Under the pieces are notes generated by a model that made no database searches, was not told where the DNA came from, and saw only the letters and a program-made list of their open reading frames with translations. The position numbers and the translations under genes are program-made. Positions 1 to 5,028 of a stretch of 6,220 nt of DNA are shown one piece after another (positions within the stretch are counted from its first letter, which is position 1; every line of letters begins with the position of its first letter). This stretch comes from Roseovarius sp. Lineage in GTDB: Bacteria > Pseudomonadota > Alphaproteobacteria > Rhodobacterales > Rhodobacteraceae. Location: assembly GCA_007125415.1 (NCBI GenBank), contig SLDH01000148.1, positions 1 through 6,220 of the forward strand, in the 5' to 3' direction.

Positions 1-600
1 CCAGAGTTGCGTTTTCGCGCGGGCGTCATAGCAGGCGTCATACACGGGCCCGCCATGGGCGCCTTGCGTCACCTCGACGAGGATCTGCCCCACCGTGGGC
101 ACCGTCCCGCTGTCATCGCGCTGCCACAGCCCTGAACGCAGGAGCGCCTTGGCGCATTGGGTATAGACCTCGCGCAGCTCGATCACGATGACCGTGGTGG
201 GCACCCTCCCGCCATGTGCGAACGTCTCGCGCAGCCCGCTTTCGTCGCTCAGCACCGCCCGCCCGTTGACCCGCACGGTCGTTCCCGATCCCGGCACCAG
301 AAAGAGCAGCGCCACGCGCCCGTCCTCGACAATATCGCGCAGACAATCGAGCCGGTTGTTCCCCCGCCAGTCGGGCATCAGCAGGGTCCGGTCATCAGCC
401 AGATGAACCACCGGCCCGTCATCGCCGCGCGGGCTGCCATGCACGCCGCCCGGCCCCACCGTGCTGAGGATGCAAAAGCGCGAGGCTTCGATCCAGGCGC
501 GGTAAAGCGGTGTGAGCCGCGATGAGACCTTGGCCAGCGAGGCCCCCGACGGCGATGGATAAAGCGCCTCCAGCGCCTCGTTCGTTTCAATGACGCGCAT
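1..600 (-). CDS. PPOX-type FMN-dependent flavoprotein (MSMEG_1061-like), C-terminus cut by window edge
   Basis: This is a pyridoxamine 5'-phosphate oxidase (PPOX)-fold protein, a split-barrel flavoprotein family that binds FMN or F420. It most resembles the MSMEG_1061 subfamily, recognised from memory. The 200 visible codons show the family's blocks: a core strand STVGPGG at residues 46-52, then SPRGDDGPVV at 56-65, LLMPDWRGNNRLD at 73-85, VALLFLVPG at 96-104 and a VRVNGRA strand at 109-115. The visible end (GGPVYDACYDAR followed by a few residues) resembles the C-terminus of relatives, so only a few codons are probably missing. The ATG overlaps the end of the upstream acyltransferase gene by 14 bases and has a GGAGG ribosome binding site 9 bases upstream, which supports this start. 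It is the last visible gene of the ftsE-ftsX-plsC operon. Substrate and physiological role are unknown, and pyridoxine phosphate oxidase activity should not be assumed. Confidence 0.88.
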   Translation of the reverse strand, partial: MRVIETNEALEALYPSPSGASLAKVSSRLTPLYRAWIEASRFCILSTVGPGGVHGSPRGDDGPVVHLADDRTLLMPDWRGNNRLDCLRDIVEDGRVALLFLVPGSGTTVRVNGRAVLSDESGLRETFAHGGRVPTTVIVIELREVYTQCAKALLRSGLWQRDDSGTVPTVGQILVEVTQGAHGGPVYDACYDARAKTQLW

Positions 601-1321
601 CGAATCCCGCCTCCGCCATCAGCCTGTCCGAGCCTTCTTCCACATCCTGCTCCAGCCGCTTGAGAAACGCATCCTTGCGCAGCCCCGCCTCGATCCGCGG
701 CAGGAACTCCACCACCGCGACGCCGGGTTTGCGGTAGATCCCGCGCTTGGGCCAGAACACGCCCACATTGGTGGCCACGGGCACGCAATCCTGCCCCAGC
801 TCGGTATAGAGCACCGCCGAGCCGACCTTGTAGGGCGCCTTCACCCCGGGCGCAATGCGCGTGCCCTGCGGATAGATGATCAACTGTCCGGGCTCGGCCG
901 CGCCGCGCGCCACATCCGCAACCATCTGCCGGATCGCCTGGGCGCGCTTGCCCCGGTCCACCGGCACACAGCCGATCCTGAGCGCATATTGCCCCAGAAA
1001 GGGCGCCCACATCAGTTCGCGCTTCATGATGAACTTGCCCGCAGGCACCGCGCCGAAAATGAGGATGATATCGAGAAAGGACTGATGCTTGGCCGCGATC
1101 ACCACCTCATCGGTGGGCGGCGTGCCGCGCACCTGCGTGCGCAACCCCACCATCCATCCGGCTGTCCAGCGCACCCAGCGGCAATAGGTCTTGCACGCCA
1201 CCAGCGCGCCCCTGCGGCTGACGAGCGCCCAGGGAAAGAAGACGACCGCCAGCACCGCCATCGCCAGATACATCTGCACCACGAACAATAGCGACCAGAA
1301 CCAGTGAATGGCGTATCTCAT
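587..1321 (-). CDS. plsC: 1-acyl-sn-glycerol-3-phosphate acyltransferase (PlsC family)
   Basis: This 244-residue lysophospholipid acyltransferase is expected to transfer an acyl chain to lysophosphatidic acid at the inner membrane, giving phosphatidic acid for phospholipid synthesis. An N-terminal hydrophobic segment (about residues 8-34) should anchor it. The catalytic HX4D motif is H79-QSFL-D84. Motif II lies around GKFIMKREL (95-103), motif III is YPQGTR (150-155) and motif IV is VPVATN (180-185). Motif III carries Gln where the textbook motif has Glu (FPEGTR). The ATG at 1321 was chosen because it overlaps the ftsX stop as ATGA and because relatives begin just before the hydrophobic helix. 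An in-frame start upstream at 1414 would add 31 residues of unlikely, Arg-rich sequence read through ftsX. Which acyl donor or lysolipid it prefers cannot be told; an ornithine-lipid or other lyso-lipid acyltransferase (OlsA-like) is the main alternative. Confidence 0.9.
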   Translation of the reverse strand: MRYAIHWFWSLLFVVQMYLAMAVLAVVFFPWALVSRRGALVACKTYCRWVRWTAGWMVGLRTQVRGTPPTDEVVIAAKHQSFLDIILIFGAVPAGKFIMKRELMWAPFLGQYALRIGCVPVDRGKRAQAIRQMVADVARGAAEPGQLIIYPQGTRIAPGVKAPYKVGSAVLYTELGQDCVPVATNVGVFWPKRGIYRKPGVAVVEFLPRIEAGLRKDAFLKRLEQDVEEGSDRLMAEAGFDARH

Positions 1322-2229
1322 GACATCTCGCCCAAGGTCTTGCGCGCGGCGGTTCTTGTCGCCACGAAAGCGACAATGGCGGCGAGCGGCGGGACGGCCA
1401 GAGGCCAGAGCCACTGCCAGCCGCGAAACCCGAGACCGGTGAGAAATCCGCCTTCGGCCTGCGCGGGGGGCAGCATCAGGATGCCCGCGCAGGCCAGCAC
1501 CGTGCCCACTGTCGCCCCACCAAGCGCCCGCAGGGTGAAGCGCCGCACGAAGGCGCGGGCGATATAGCTGTCGCGCGCCCCCACGAGGCGCAGCACCCGG
1601 ATCACCTGTGCATTGGCCGAGAGGGCGGCATTGGCCGCAAGGGTGATCATCGCCGCCATCGCCGCGCCGATCAGCCCGAGCGATACCCAGCCCAGCAGGC
1701 GCAGCCGCGCGGCGGCGCGCGCCAGCGGTTCGCGCCAGCGGGTATGATCGTCGAGCACCGCACCCGGCACCTCGGCGGCAAGCCGCAGGCGCAGCCCCTC
1801 CGGATCAAACCCTTCGGCGGTTTCGATCACCTCGATGAGTTGCGGCACGGGCAGGGTATCGAGCGGCAGATCGGGGCCGAACCATGGCTCCAGCAAGGCC
1901 TGCTGTTCGGCCTGGCTGAGGGCGCGCGCCGAGGCCACGCCGCTGCTTGTCTCCAGCACCCGCAGCGCCGCTTCGGTCTGTGCCGCCATCTGCTCGGCCG
2001 GGGCGGTGATGCGCACCGTGGAGGCGCGGGCAAGCTCGTCGCCCCAGCGGTCGGCGAGGCGGCCTGTGGCCAGCGACAGGGCGAGGGCGAAGATCGCCAG
2101 AAACGCCATCGCGCCGGCGGCAAAGAGGGTCAGTTGCGCGGTGAACCCTGTGGGCGGCACGACACGATCGGCCTGCCTGTCGCCCATCAGGAAATCCGTC
2201 AGCCTTGCGCGCGTCGTCTGCGGCGTCAT
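1318..2229 (-). CDS. ftsX: cell division protein FtsX (permease-like subunit of FtsEX)
   Basis: FtsX is the membrane subunit of the FtsEX complex, which sits at the division septum and passes ATP-driven conformational changes to periplasmic regulators of peptidoglycan hydrolases. The 303 residues show the family plan: a cytoplasmic N-terminus of about 28 residues, TM1 at about 30-54, a periplasmic domain at about 57-175, then TM2 (about 179-203), TM3 (about 233-254) and TM4 (about 271-290). The loop after TM2 holds the typical VIRVLRLVGARDSYIARAF segment (209-227), which contacts FtsE in this superfamily. The start is fixed by a 4-base ATGA overlap with the ftsE stop, and its own stop overlaps the next gene in the same way. 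Identification rests on topology, the RLVGA segment and the ftsE neighbour, since FtsX sequences are poorly conserved. The TM limits are read by eye. Confidence 0.92.
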   Translation of the reverse strand: MTPQTTRARLTDFLMGDRQADRVVPPTGFTAQLTLFAAGAMAFLAIFALALSLATGRLADRWGDELARASTVRITAPAEQMAAQTEAALRVLETSSGVASARALSQAEQQALLEPWFGPDLPLDTLPVPQLIEVIETAEGFDPEGLRLRLAAEVPGAVLDDHTRWREPLARAAARLRLLGWVSLGLIGAAMAAMITLAANAALSANAQVIRVLRLVGARDSYIARAFVRRFTLRALGGATVGTVLACAGILMLPPAQAEGGFLTGLGFRGWQWLWPLAVPPLAAIVAFVATRTAARKTLGEMS

Positions 2230-2903
2230 AGATCCGCCCCCGCCAGTTGCAGCCGTCGGTTGGAGATGCGCAACACCCTGGCCTGCACATGGGCCTTGGC
2301 CGCGCGAATGAGTGCAAGATCATGGGTGGCGATCATGATCGTCTTGCCCATGCGGTTCAATTCCACGAGCAGGCGCAGAAGGCGCTGTGACATCTCCCAG
2401 TCGATGTTTCCCGTAGGCTCATCCGCCAGCACCACCTCGGGCGACAGGATCACCGCCCGTGCCAGCGCGGCGCGTTGCCGCTCGCCGCCCGAAAGCTCTG
2501 GCGGCAACGCGTTCGCGCGCGCCGTCAGGCCGACCCAGTTCATCAACTCCTTGAGATTGGGCCCCTCGGCCAGAAGATCGCGCCCCGACACCATCAGCGG
2601 AAGTGACACATTCTCGGCCACGGGCAGATGATCCAGAAACTGGCAATCCTGATGCACCACCCCGATGCGCCGACGGATGAGTGCGACATCATCCCGGTCC
2701 AGTGCGCGCACCTCCGCGTCGAATAGCCGGACCTGCCCGGCCGTGGGCAAGAGCGCGCCATAGCACAACTTCATCAGGGTGGTCTTGCCGGCCCCGGATG
2801 GCCCGGTGAGGAAATGGAACGATCCGGGTTCGAGCTTGAGCGATATGTCACTCAGAAGCTCTCCGCCCCCGTAGGAATAGGCTACATTCTCAAGTTCGAT
2901 CAC
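2226..2903 (-). CDS. ftsE: cell division ATP-binding protein FtsE
   Basis: FtsE is the cytoplasmic ATPase of FtsEX and powers septal cell-wall remodelling through FtsX. All ABC motifs are intact (numbering from the GTG at 2903, 225 residues): Walker A GPSGAGKT at 34-41, Q-loop Gln85 in VVHQD, signature LSGGE at 137-141, Walker B VVLADE at 157-162 followed by PTGNID, and H-loop His194 in ATHD. The start is a choice between two in-frame GTG codons. The one at 2903 gives IELENVAYSYGG directly after the initiator, as in relatives remembered from Rhodobacteraceae, and a total length usual for FtsE. The one at 2951 adds 16 residues with no domain value. Neither has a strong ribosome binding site: there is a G-run a few bases before 2903 and only a weak GATGAG before 2951. 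It is the first gene of the minus-strand operon and overlaps ftsX by 4 bases. Confidence 0.94.
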   Translation of the reverse strand: MIELENVAYSYGGGELLSDISLKLEPGSFHFLTGPSGAGKTTLMKLCYGALLPTAGQVRLFDAEVRALDRDDVALIRRRIGVVHQDCQFLDHLPVAENVSLPLMVSGRDLLAEGPNLKELMNWVGLTARANALPPELSGGERQRAALARAVILSPEVVLADEPTGNIDWEMSQRLLRLLVELNRMGKTIMIATHDLALIRAAKAHVQARVLRISNRRLQLAGADL

Positions 2904-3000
2904 ACGCGCCCCCAAGATTTCCGCTGTCTGACCTGATGCCCCCGGAGACACATCGACACACTCATCTTTGCTGTGGATTGCTTTGGACTTTTACGCAAGA

Positions 3001-3029
3001 CTGATACGGCTTATGCTGACGTGTCACAA
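3001..3029 (-). promoter_or_regulatory. possible promoter for the ftsE operon
   Basis: Read on the minus strand there is TTGTGA (3029-3024), a 17-base spacer, then TATCAG (3006-3001). Each hexamer matches the sigma-70 consensus at 4 of 6 positions with ideal spacing. It lies about 95 bases upstream of the preferred ftsE start, in the divergent intergenic region where the operon's promoter must be. Hexamer matches of this quality occur by chance, so this is a weak call. Confidence 0.25.
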
Positions 3030-3080
3030 GCGGTGCGGGTAGTGGCATCGACAGCTGACGGGCAGGTAATGGGTGATCCG

Positions 3081-3941
3081 ATGCGACTGACATGTCCCAA
3101 TTGCGGCGCGCAATATGAAGTGCCTTATGAGGTGATCCCGCAAAGCGGTCGCGATGTGCAGTGCTCAAATTGCGGAGTCACCTGGTTTCAGCATCACCCG
3201 GACCACCCGCTCCCCGAGGAAGACGACAGCGAGCCCGATTGGGACGCAGGGGCCGAGGCCGGTGGCACGGCCAATGGCAGGGGCGGTATCGAGGACGCGC
3301 AGATCGTCGAGGATCCGATGCCGGAAGAGAGCGCGGAAGATACCGGACCGGTGCCCGAGACCGGAGAAGCCCCGGCACCCGAAAGGCGCGCGCTCGACAG
3401 TTCGGTGACGGATGTGCTGCGCGAGGAGGCCGAGCGCGAACGTATCGCCCGCGCCGCCGAGCGGGCCAGCACGCTGGAGACCCAGACCGAGCTGGGCCTG
3501 AACGAAGGCAGCGCCCGAGCCGCGCAAGAGCCGTCGAGCGAGACCAGCAGGCGCCGGGCCGAGGCGCGGGCGCGCATGGAACGGCTCCGCGGCACATCCG
3601 ATGTAGATGACGCCGTGGCCGAGCAGCCCGATCCGGGCACGCGGCGGAACCTTCTGCCGAATATCGACGAGATCAACTCATCGCTCGACTCCGACAGCAG
3701 AACGCCCGGAACCGATGATGCCGAGCCCATGGACAACGCCGCCACGGCAGGGTCCGGCGGCTTCCGGCGCGGCTTTCTGAGCGTTGTGCTGCTCGCCGTG
3801 ATCGGGCTCTTGCTGTACATCTTCGCGCCGCAGCTGGCACAGGCCGTTCCGGCACTCGAAGGGGTGATGTCGGGTTATGTGGGGCTGATCGATGCGGCGC
3901 GCATCTGGCTCGACGGAATGGTGGCCCGCCTCCTGGGATAG
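3081..3941 (+). CDS. zinc-ribbon membrane protein of unknown function (MJ0042-type N-terminal finger)
   Basis: This 286-residue protein has no assigned function. It opens with a zinc-ribbon of the MJ0042/zinc_ribbon_4 type: two CxxC knuckles, C5-PN-C8 and C28-SN-C31, 19 residues apart. A long, polar, acidic and Ala/Glu/Arg-rich region follows (about 36-225). It is probably disordered, with a possible short helical stretch at VLREEAERERIARAAERA. A single TM helix lies at about 233-252 (starting LSVVLLAVIGLLL). About 34 residues follow, presumably periplasmic, so the finger should be cytoplasmic. The ATG at 3081 places the finger at the very N-terminus, as in relatives. In-frame ATGs at 3069 (4 residues longer) and at 2973 (36 longer) are possible. 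The GGGTGA just before 3081 is a modest ribosome binding site. It is transcribed divergently from ftsE, an arrangement I recall from related Rhodobacteraceae; a role linked to the envelope or division is only inference. Confidence 0.85.
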   Translation: MRLTCPNCGAQYEVPYEVIPQSGRDVQCSNCGVTWFQHHPDHPLPEEDDSEPDWDAGAEAGGTANGRGGIEDAQIVEDPMPEESAEDTGPVPETGEAPAPERRALDSSVTDVLREEAERERIARAAERASTLETQTELGLNEGSARAAQEPSSETSRRRAEARARMERLRGTSDVDDAVAEQPDPGTRRNLLPNIDEINSSLDSDSRTPGTDDAEPMDNAATAGSGGFRRGFLSVVLLAVIGLLLYIFAPQLAQAVPALEGVMSGYVGLIDAARIWLDGMVARLLG

Positions 3942-4057
3942 TGCTCGGCACATCACCAGCGGTCGGGCGCATGACAAGCTTTCCGGAAACACGCCTGGAA
4001 CGGGCAGCGGTGTTGACGCCGCTCTGCGAGAAACCTTGGAAACGGCCTTCGGAAGCC

Positions 4058-4091
4058 CTGTCATGAAGGTGTTACAAGCCGCGACGATAGT
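4058..4091 (+). promoter_or_regulatory. PHO-box promoter candidate upstream of phoU
   Basis: Positions 4058-4075 read CTGTCATGAAGGTGTTAC, which agrees with the PhoB-binding consensus (CTGTCATAWAWCTGTCAY) at 14 of 18 positions. The first 7-base half-site is perfect and the second (GTGTTAC) is 11 bases further on, as expected for tandem PhoB binding. Ten bases after the box lies GATAGT (4086-4091), 4 of 6 to a -10 hexamer. This matches the geometry of PhoB-activated promoters, in which the PHO box replaces the -35. Transcription would begin near 4098, leaving a leader of about 26 bases that contains an AAGGA ribosome binding site at 4108-4112. The inference is that phoU is induced under phosphate starvation. 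Confidence 0.55.
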
Positions 4092-4123
4092 GCCGCCAAT
4101 TCAGCAGAAGGATCGTCTCGAAA

Positions 4124-4834
4124 ATGAGCAAACCCCATACGATTGAGGCTTTCGACGAGGAGCTGGAGCAGATCAGGCTCGGCGTTCAGTCCATGGGTGG
4201 TCTGGTCGAGCAGGCGATCCTGCTGGCCGCGCGGGCGCTCGAGCATCGGGATGAAGATCTGGCCGGTGAGGTCGTGCGCAATGATCGCGCCATCGACGAT
4301 GCCGAGCATGACATCAATACCAAGGTGGTGAGGCTGCTGGCGCTGCGCCAGCCGCAGGCCGAAGATCTGCGCGTTGTTGTCGCAGTGATGAAGATGGCGG
4401 GCGAATTGGAGCGCATCGGCGATTATGCCAAGAACATGGCCAAACGTGTTCCCGTGTTGAGTTCGGGGGCCGTGATCGACGGCGCTGCGGGTGCCCTGCG
4501 CCGTCAGGCGCGGCTGGTCGGGCAAATGCTGAAGGACATGCTCGATTCGCTTGCCACGCTGGATCCCACTCTGGCGCGTGATGTCATCACACGCGACGTG
4601 GAAGTGGACGACATGACAAATGCGCTCTTTCGCGAGTTCATCACCCACATGATGGAAGACCCGCGCAATATCACGGCCTGCCTGCATTACGTGTTCATCG
4701 CCAAGAACATCGAACGGATGGGCGATCTGGTCACGCATGGTGCCGAGCAGGTGATCTTCGTCGCCGAAGGCACCCCGGCCCAGCCACGCGACAAGGGCCG
4801 CTCCACGGCGACAATCCCCGCGCCCGAAAGCTGA
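4124..4834 (+). CDS. phoU: phosphate signalling complex protein PhoU
   Basis: PhoU is a cytoplasmic, membrane-associated regulator. It links the Pst phosphate transporter to the PhoR/PhoB two-component system and keeps phosphate uptake and the Pho regulon down when phosphate is plentiful. The 236 residues form the expected two three-helix PhoU repeats. The first has its metal-binding helix at KMAGELERIGDYAKNMAKR (residues about 89-107), and the second has the matching helix at FIAKNIERMGDLVTHGAEQV (about 191-210). The earlier acidic helices RNDRAIDDAEHDIN and RDVEVDDMTNALF pair with them. An AAGGA ribosome binding site lies 11 bases before the ATG. Unusually for this family no pst or phoB gene is adjacent on either side within the window: a zinc-ribbon gene lies upstream and an arsenic operon downstream. 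The C-terminal tail after about residue 215 is variable and probably disordered. Membership is secure; the exact partner is not shown by the sequence. Confidence 0.95.
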   Translation: MSKPHTIEAFDEELEQIRLGVQSMGGLVEQAILLAARALEHRDEDLAGEVVRNDRAIDDAEHDINTKVVRLLALRQPQAEDLRVVVAVMKMAGELERIGDYAKNMAKRVPVLSSGAVIDGAAGALRRQARLVGQMLKDMLDSLATLDPTLARDVITRDVEVDDMTNALFREFITHMMEDPRNITACLHYVFIAKNIERMGDLVTHGAEQVIFVAEGTPAQPRDKGRSTATIPAPES

Positions 4835-4835
4835 G

Positions 4836-4853
4836 CACCCCGGGGCGGGGGTG
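4836..4853 (+). terminator. weak hairpin just after phoU
   Basis: CACCCC (4836-4841) and GGGGTG (4848-4853) form a 6-bp GC-rich stem with a 6-base loop, starting two bases after the phoU stop. No T-run follows (the next bases are AAACCC), so intrinsic termination would be inefficient. Its position is what one expects for the end of the phoU transcript. Confidence 0.3.
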
Positions 4854-4878
4854 AAACCCATTTGGCGCAACATGCTGT

Positions 4879-4894
4879 AGAGAAACGTTTCTCT
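4879..4894. promoter_or_regulatory. perfect 16-bp palindrome, possible operator
   Basis: AGAGAAACGTTTCTCT is identical to its own reverse complement over all 16 bases. It sits in the 187-base phoU-ars intergenic region, about 45 bases after phoU and about 94 bases before the predicted ars -35 hexamer. The central AAACGTTT with a CG dyad resembles operators of LacI-family regulators, but no such gene is in the window. It makes a poor RNA hairpin terminator because no T-run follows. Confidence 0.4.
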
Positions 4895-4987
4895 GGCTGA
4901 GATTCAGGAAAGGTTTTCCAGCAACACGCAAGCGTTGAGCCGCGATGACGCTCTGCGCCCGAAAGCAGACCAACTTTGCGACAGGAC

Positions 4988-5015
4988 TTGCCATTCACGC
5001 TAATTCCATTATTCT
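4988..5015 (+). promoter_or_regulatory. predicted promoter of the arsenic operon, leaderless transcript
   Basis: TTGCCA (4988-4993, 5 of 6 to the -35 consensus) and TATTCT (5010-5015, 4 of 6 to the -10) are separated by 16 bases. A transcript starting 7 bases after the -10 would begin at about 5022, which is the A of the arsRC ATG. The region before that ATG has no Shine-Dalgarno sequence, which agrees with a leaderless mRNA. Confidence 0.5.
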
Positions 5016-5028
5016 CGAATTATGGAAT
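5003..5028. promoter_or_regulatory. inverted-repeat operator candidate for the ArsR domain
   Basis: This 26-base imperfect palindrome has 22 of 26 positions symmetric. The outer arms are ATTCCAT and ATGGAAT and the inner arms are ATTC and GAAT. It covers the predicted -10 hexamer and the start codon of arsRC, so a bound repressor would block both polymerase binding and transcription start. ATTC/GAAT half-sites in A+T-rich palindromes are typical of ArsR/SmtB operators. Autoregulation is therefore likely. Confidence 0.6.

Noticed and set aside
378..1010. Open frame of 210 codons on the minus strand bridging plsC and the flavoprotein gene
   Set aside because: It is out of frame with both, and the PlsC and PPOX motifs are read in the other frames. 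It is a shadow, not evidence of a frameshift.
1744..2631. Open frame of 295 codons on the plus strand across ftsX and ftsE
   Set aside because: It lies antisense to two well-supported genes, has low-complexity Arg/Gly/His composition and no recognisable domain.
2983..3017. Plus-strand promoter for the zinc-ribbon gene (TTGGAC or TTTACG with TATGCT)
   Set aside because: TTGGAC lies 23 bases from TATGCT, and the properly spaced TTTACG is a poor hexamer; no combination is convincing.
2973..3080. Longer N-terminus for the zinc-ribbon protein from an ATG at 2973
   Set aside because: It adds 36 residues without family support and would place the start inside the divergent promoter region; the finger normally begins the protein.
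3194..3820. Ser/Ala/Arg-rich frame of 208 codons opposite the zinc-ribbon gene
   Set aside because: Composition is that of an antisense frame and the opposing strand has the zinc finger and TM helix.
4006..4023. Hairpin AGCGGTG-TTGA-CGCCGCT downstream of the zinc-ribbon gene as terminator
   Set aside because: A 7-bp stem with one wobble pair and no T-run, 65 bases after the stop codon; too weak to call.
4061..4873. Long open frame of 270 codons on the minus strand opposite phoU
   Set aside because: It is antisense to a convincing PhoU, its His/Gln/Arg-rich translation resembles no family, and it reflects the GC-rich codon bias of the true gene.
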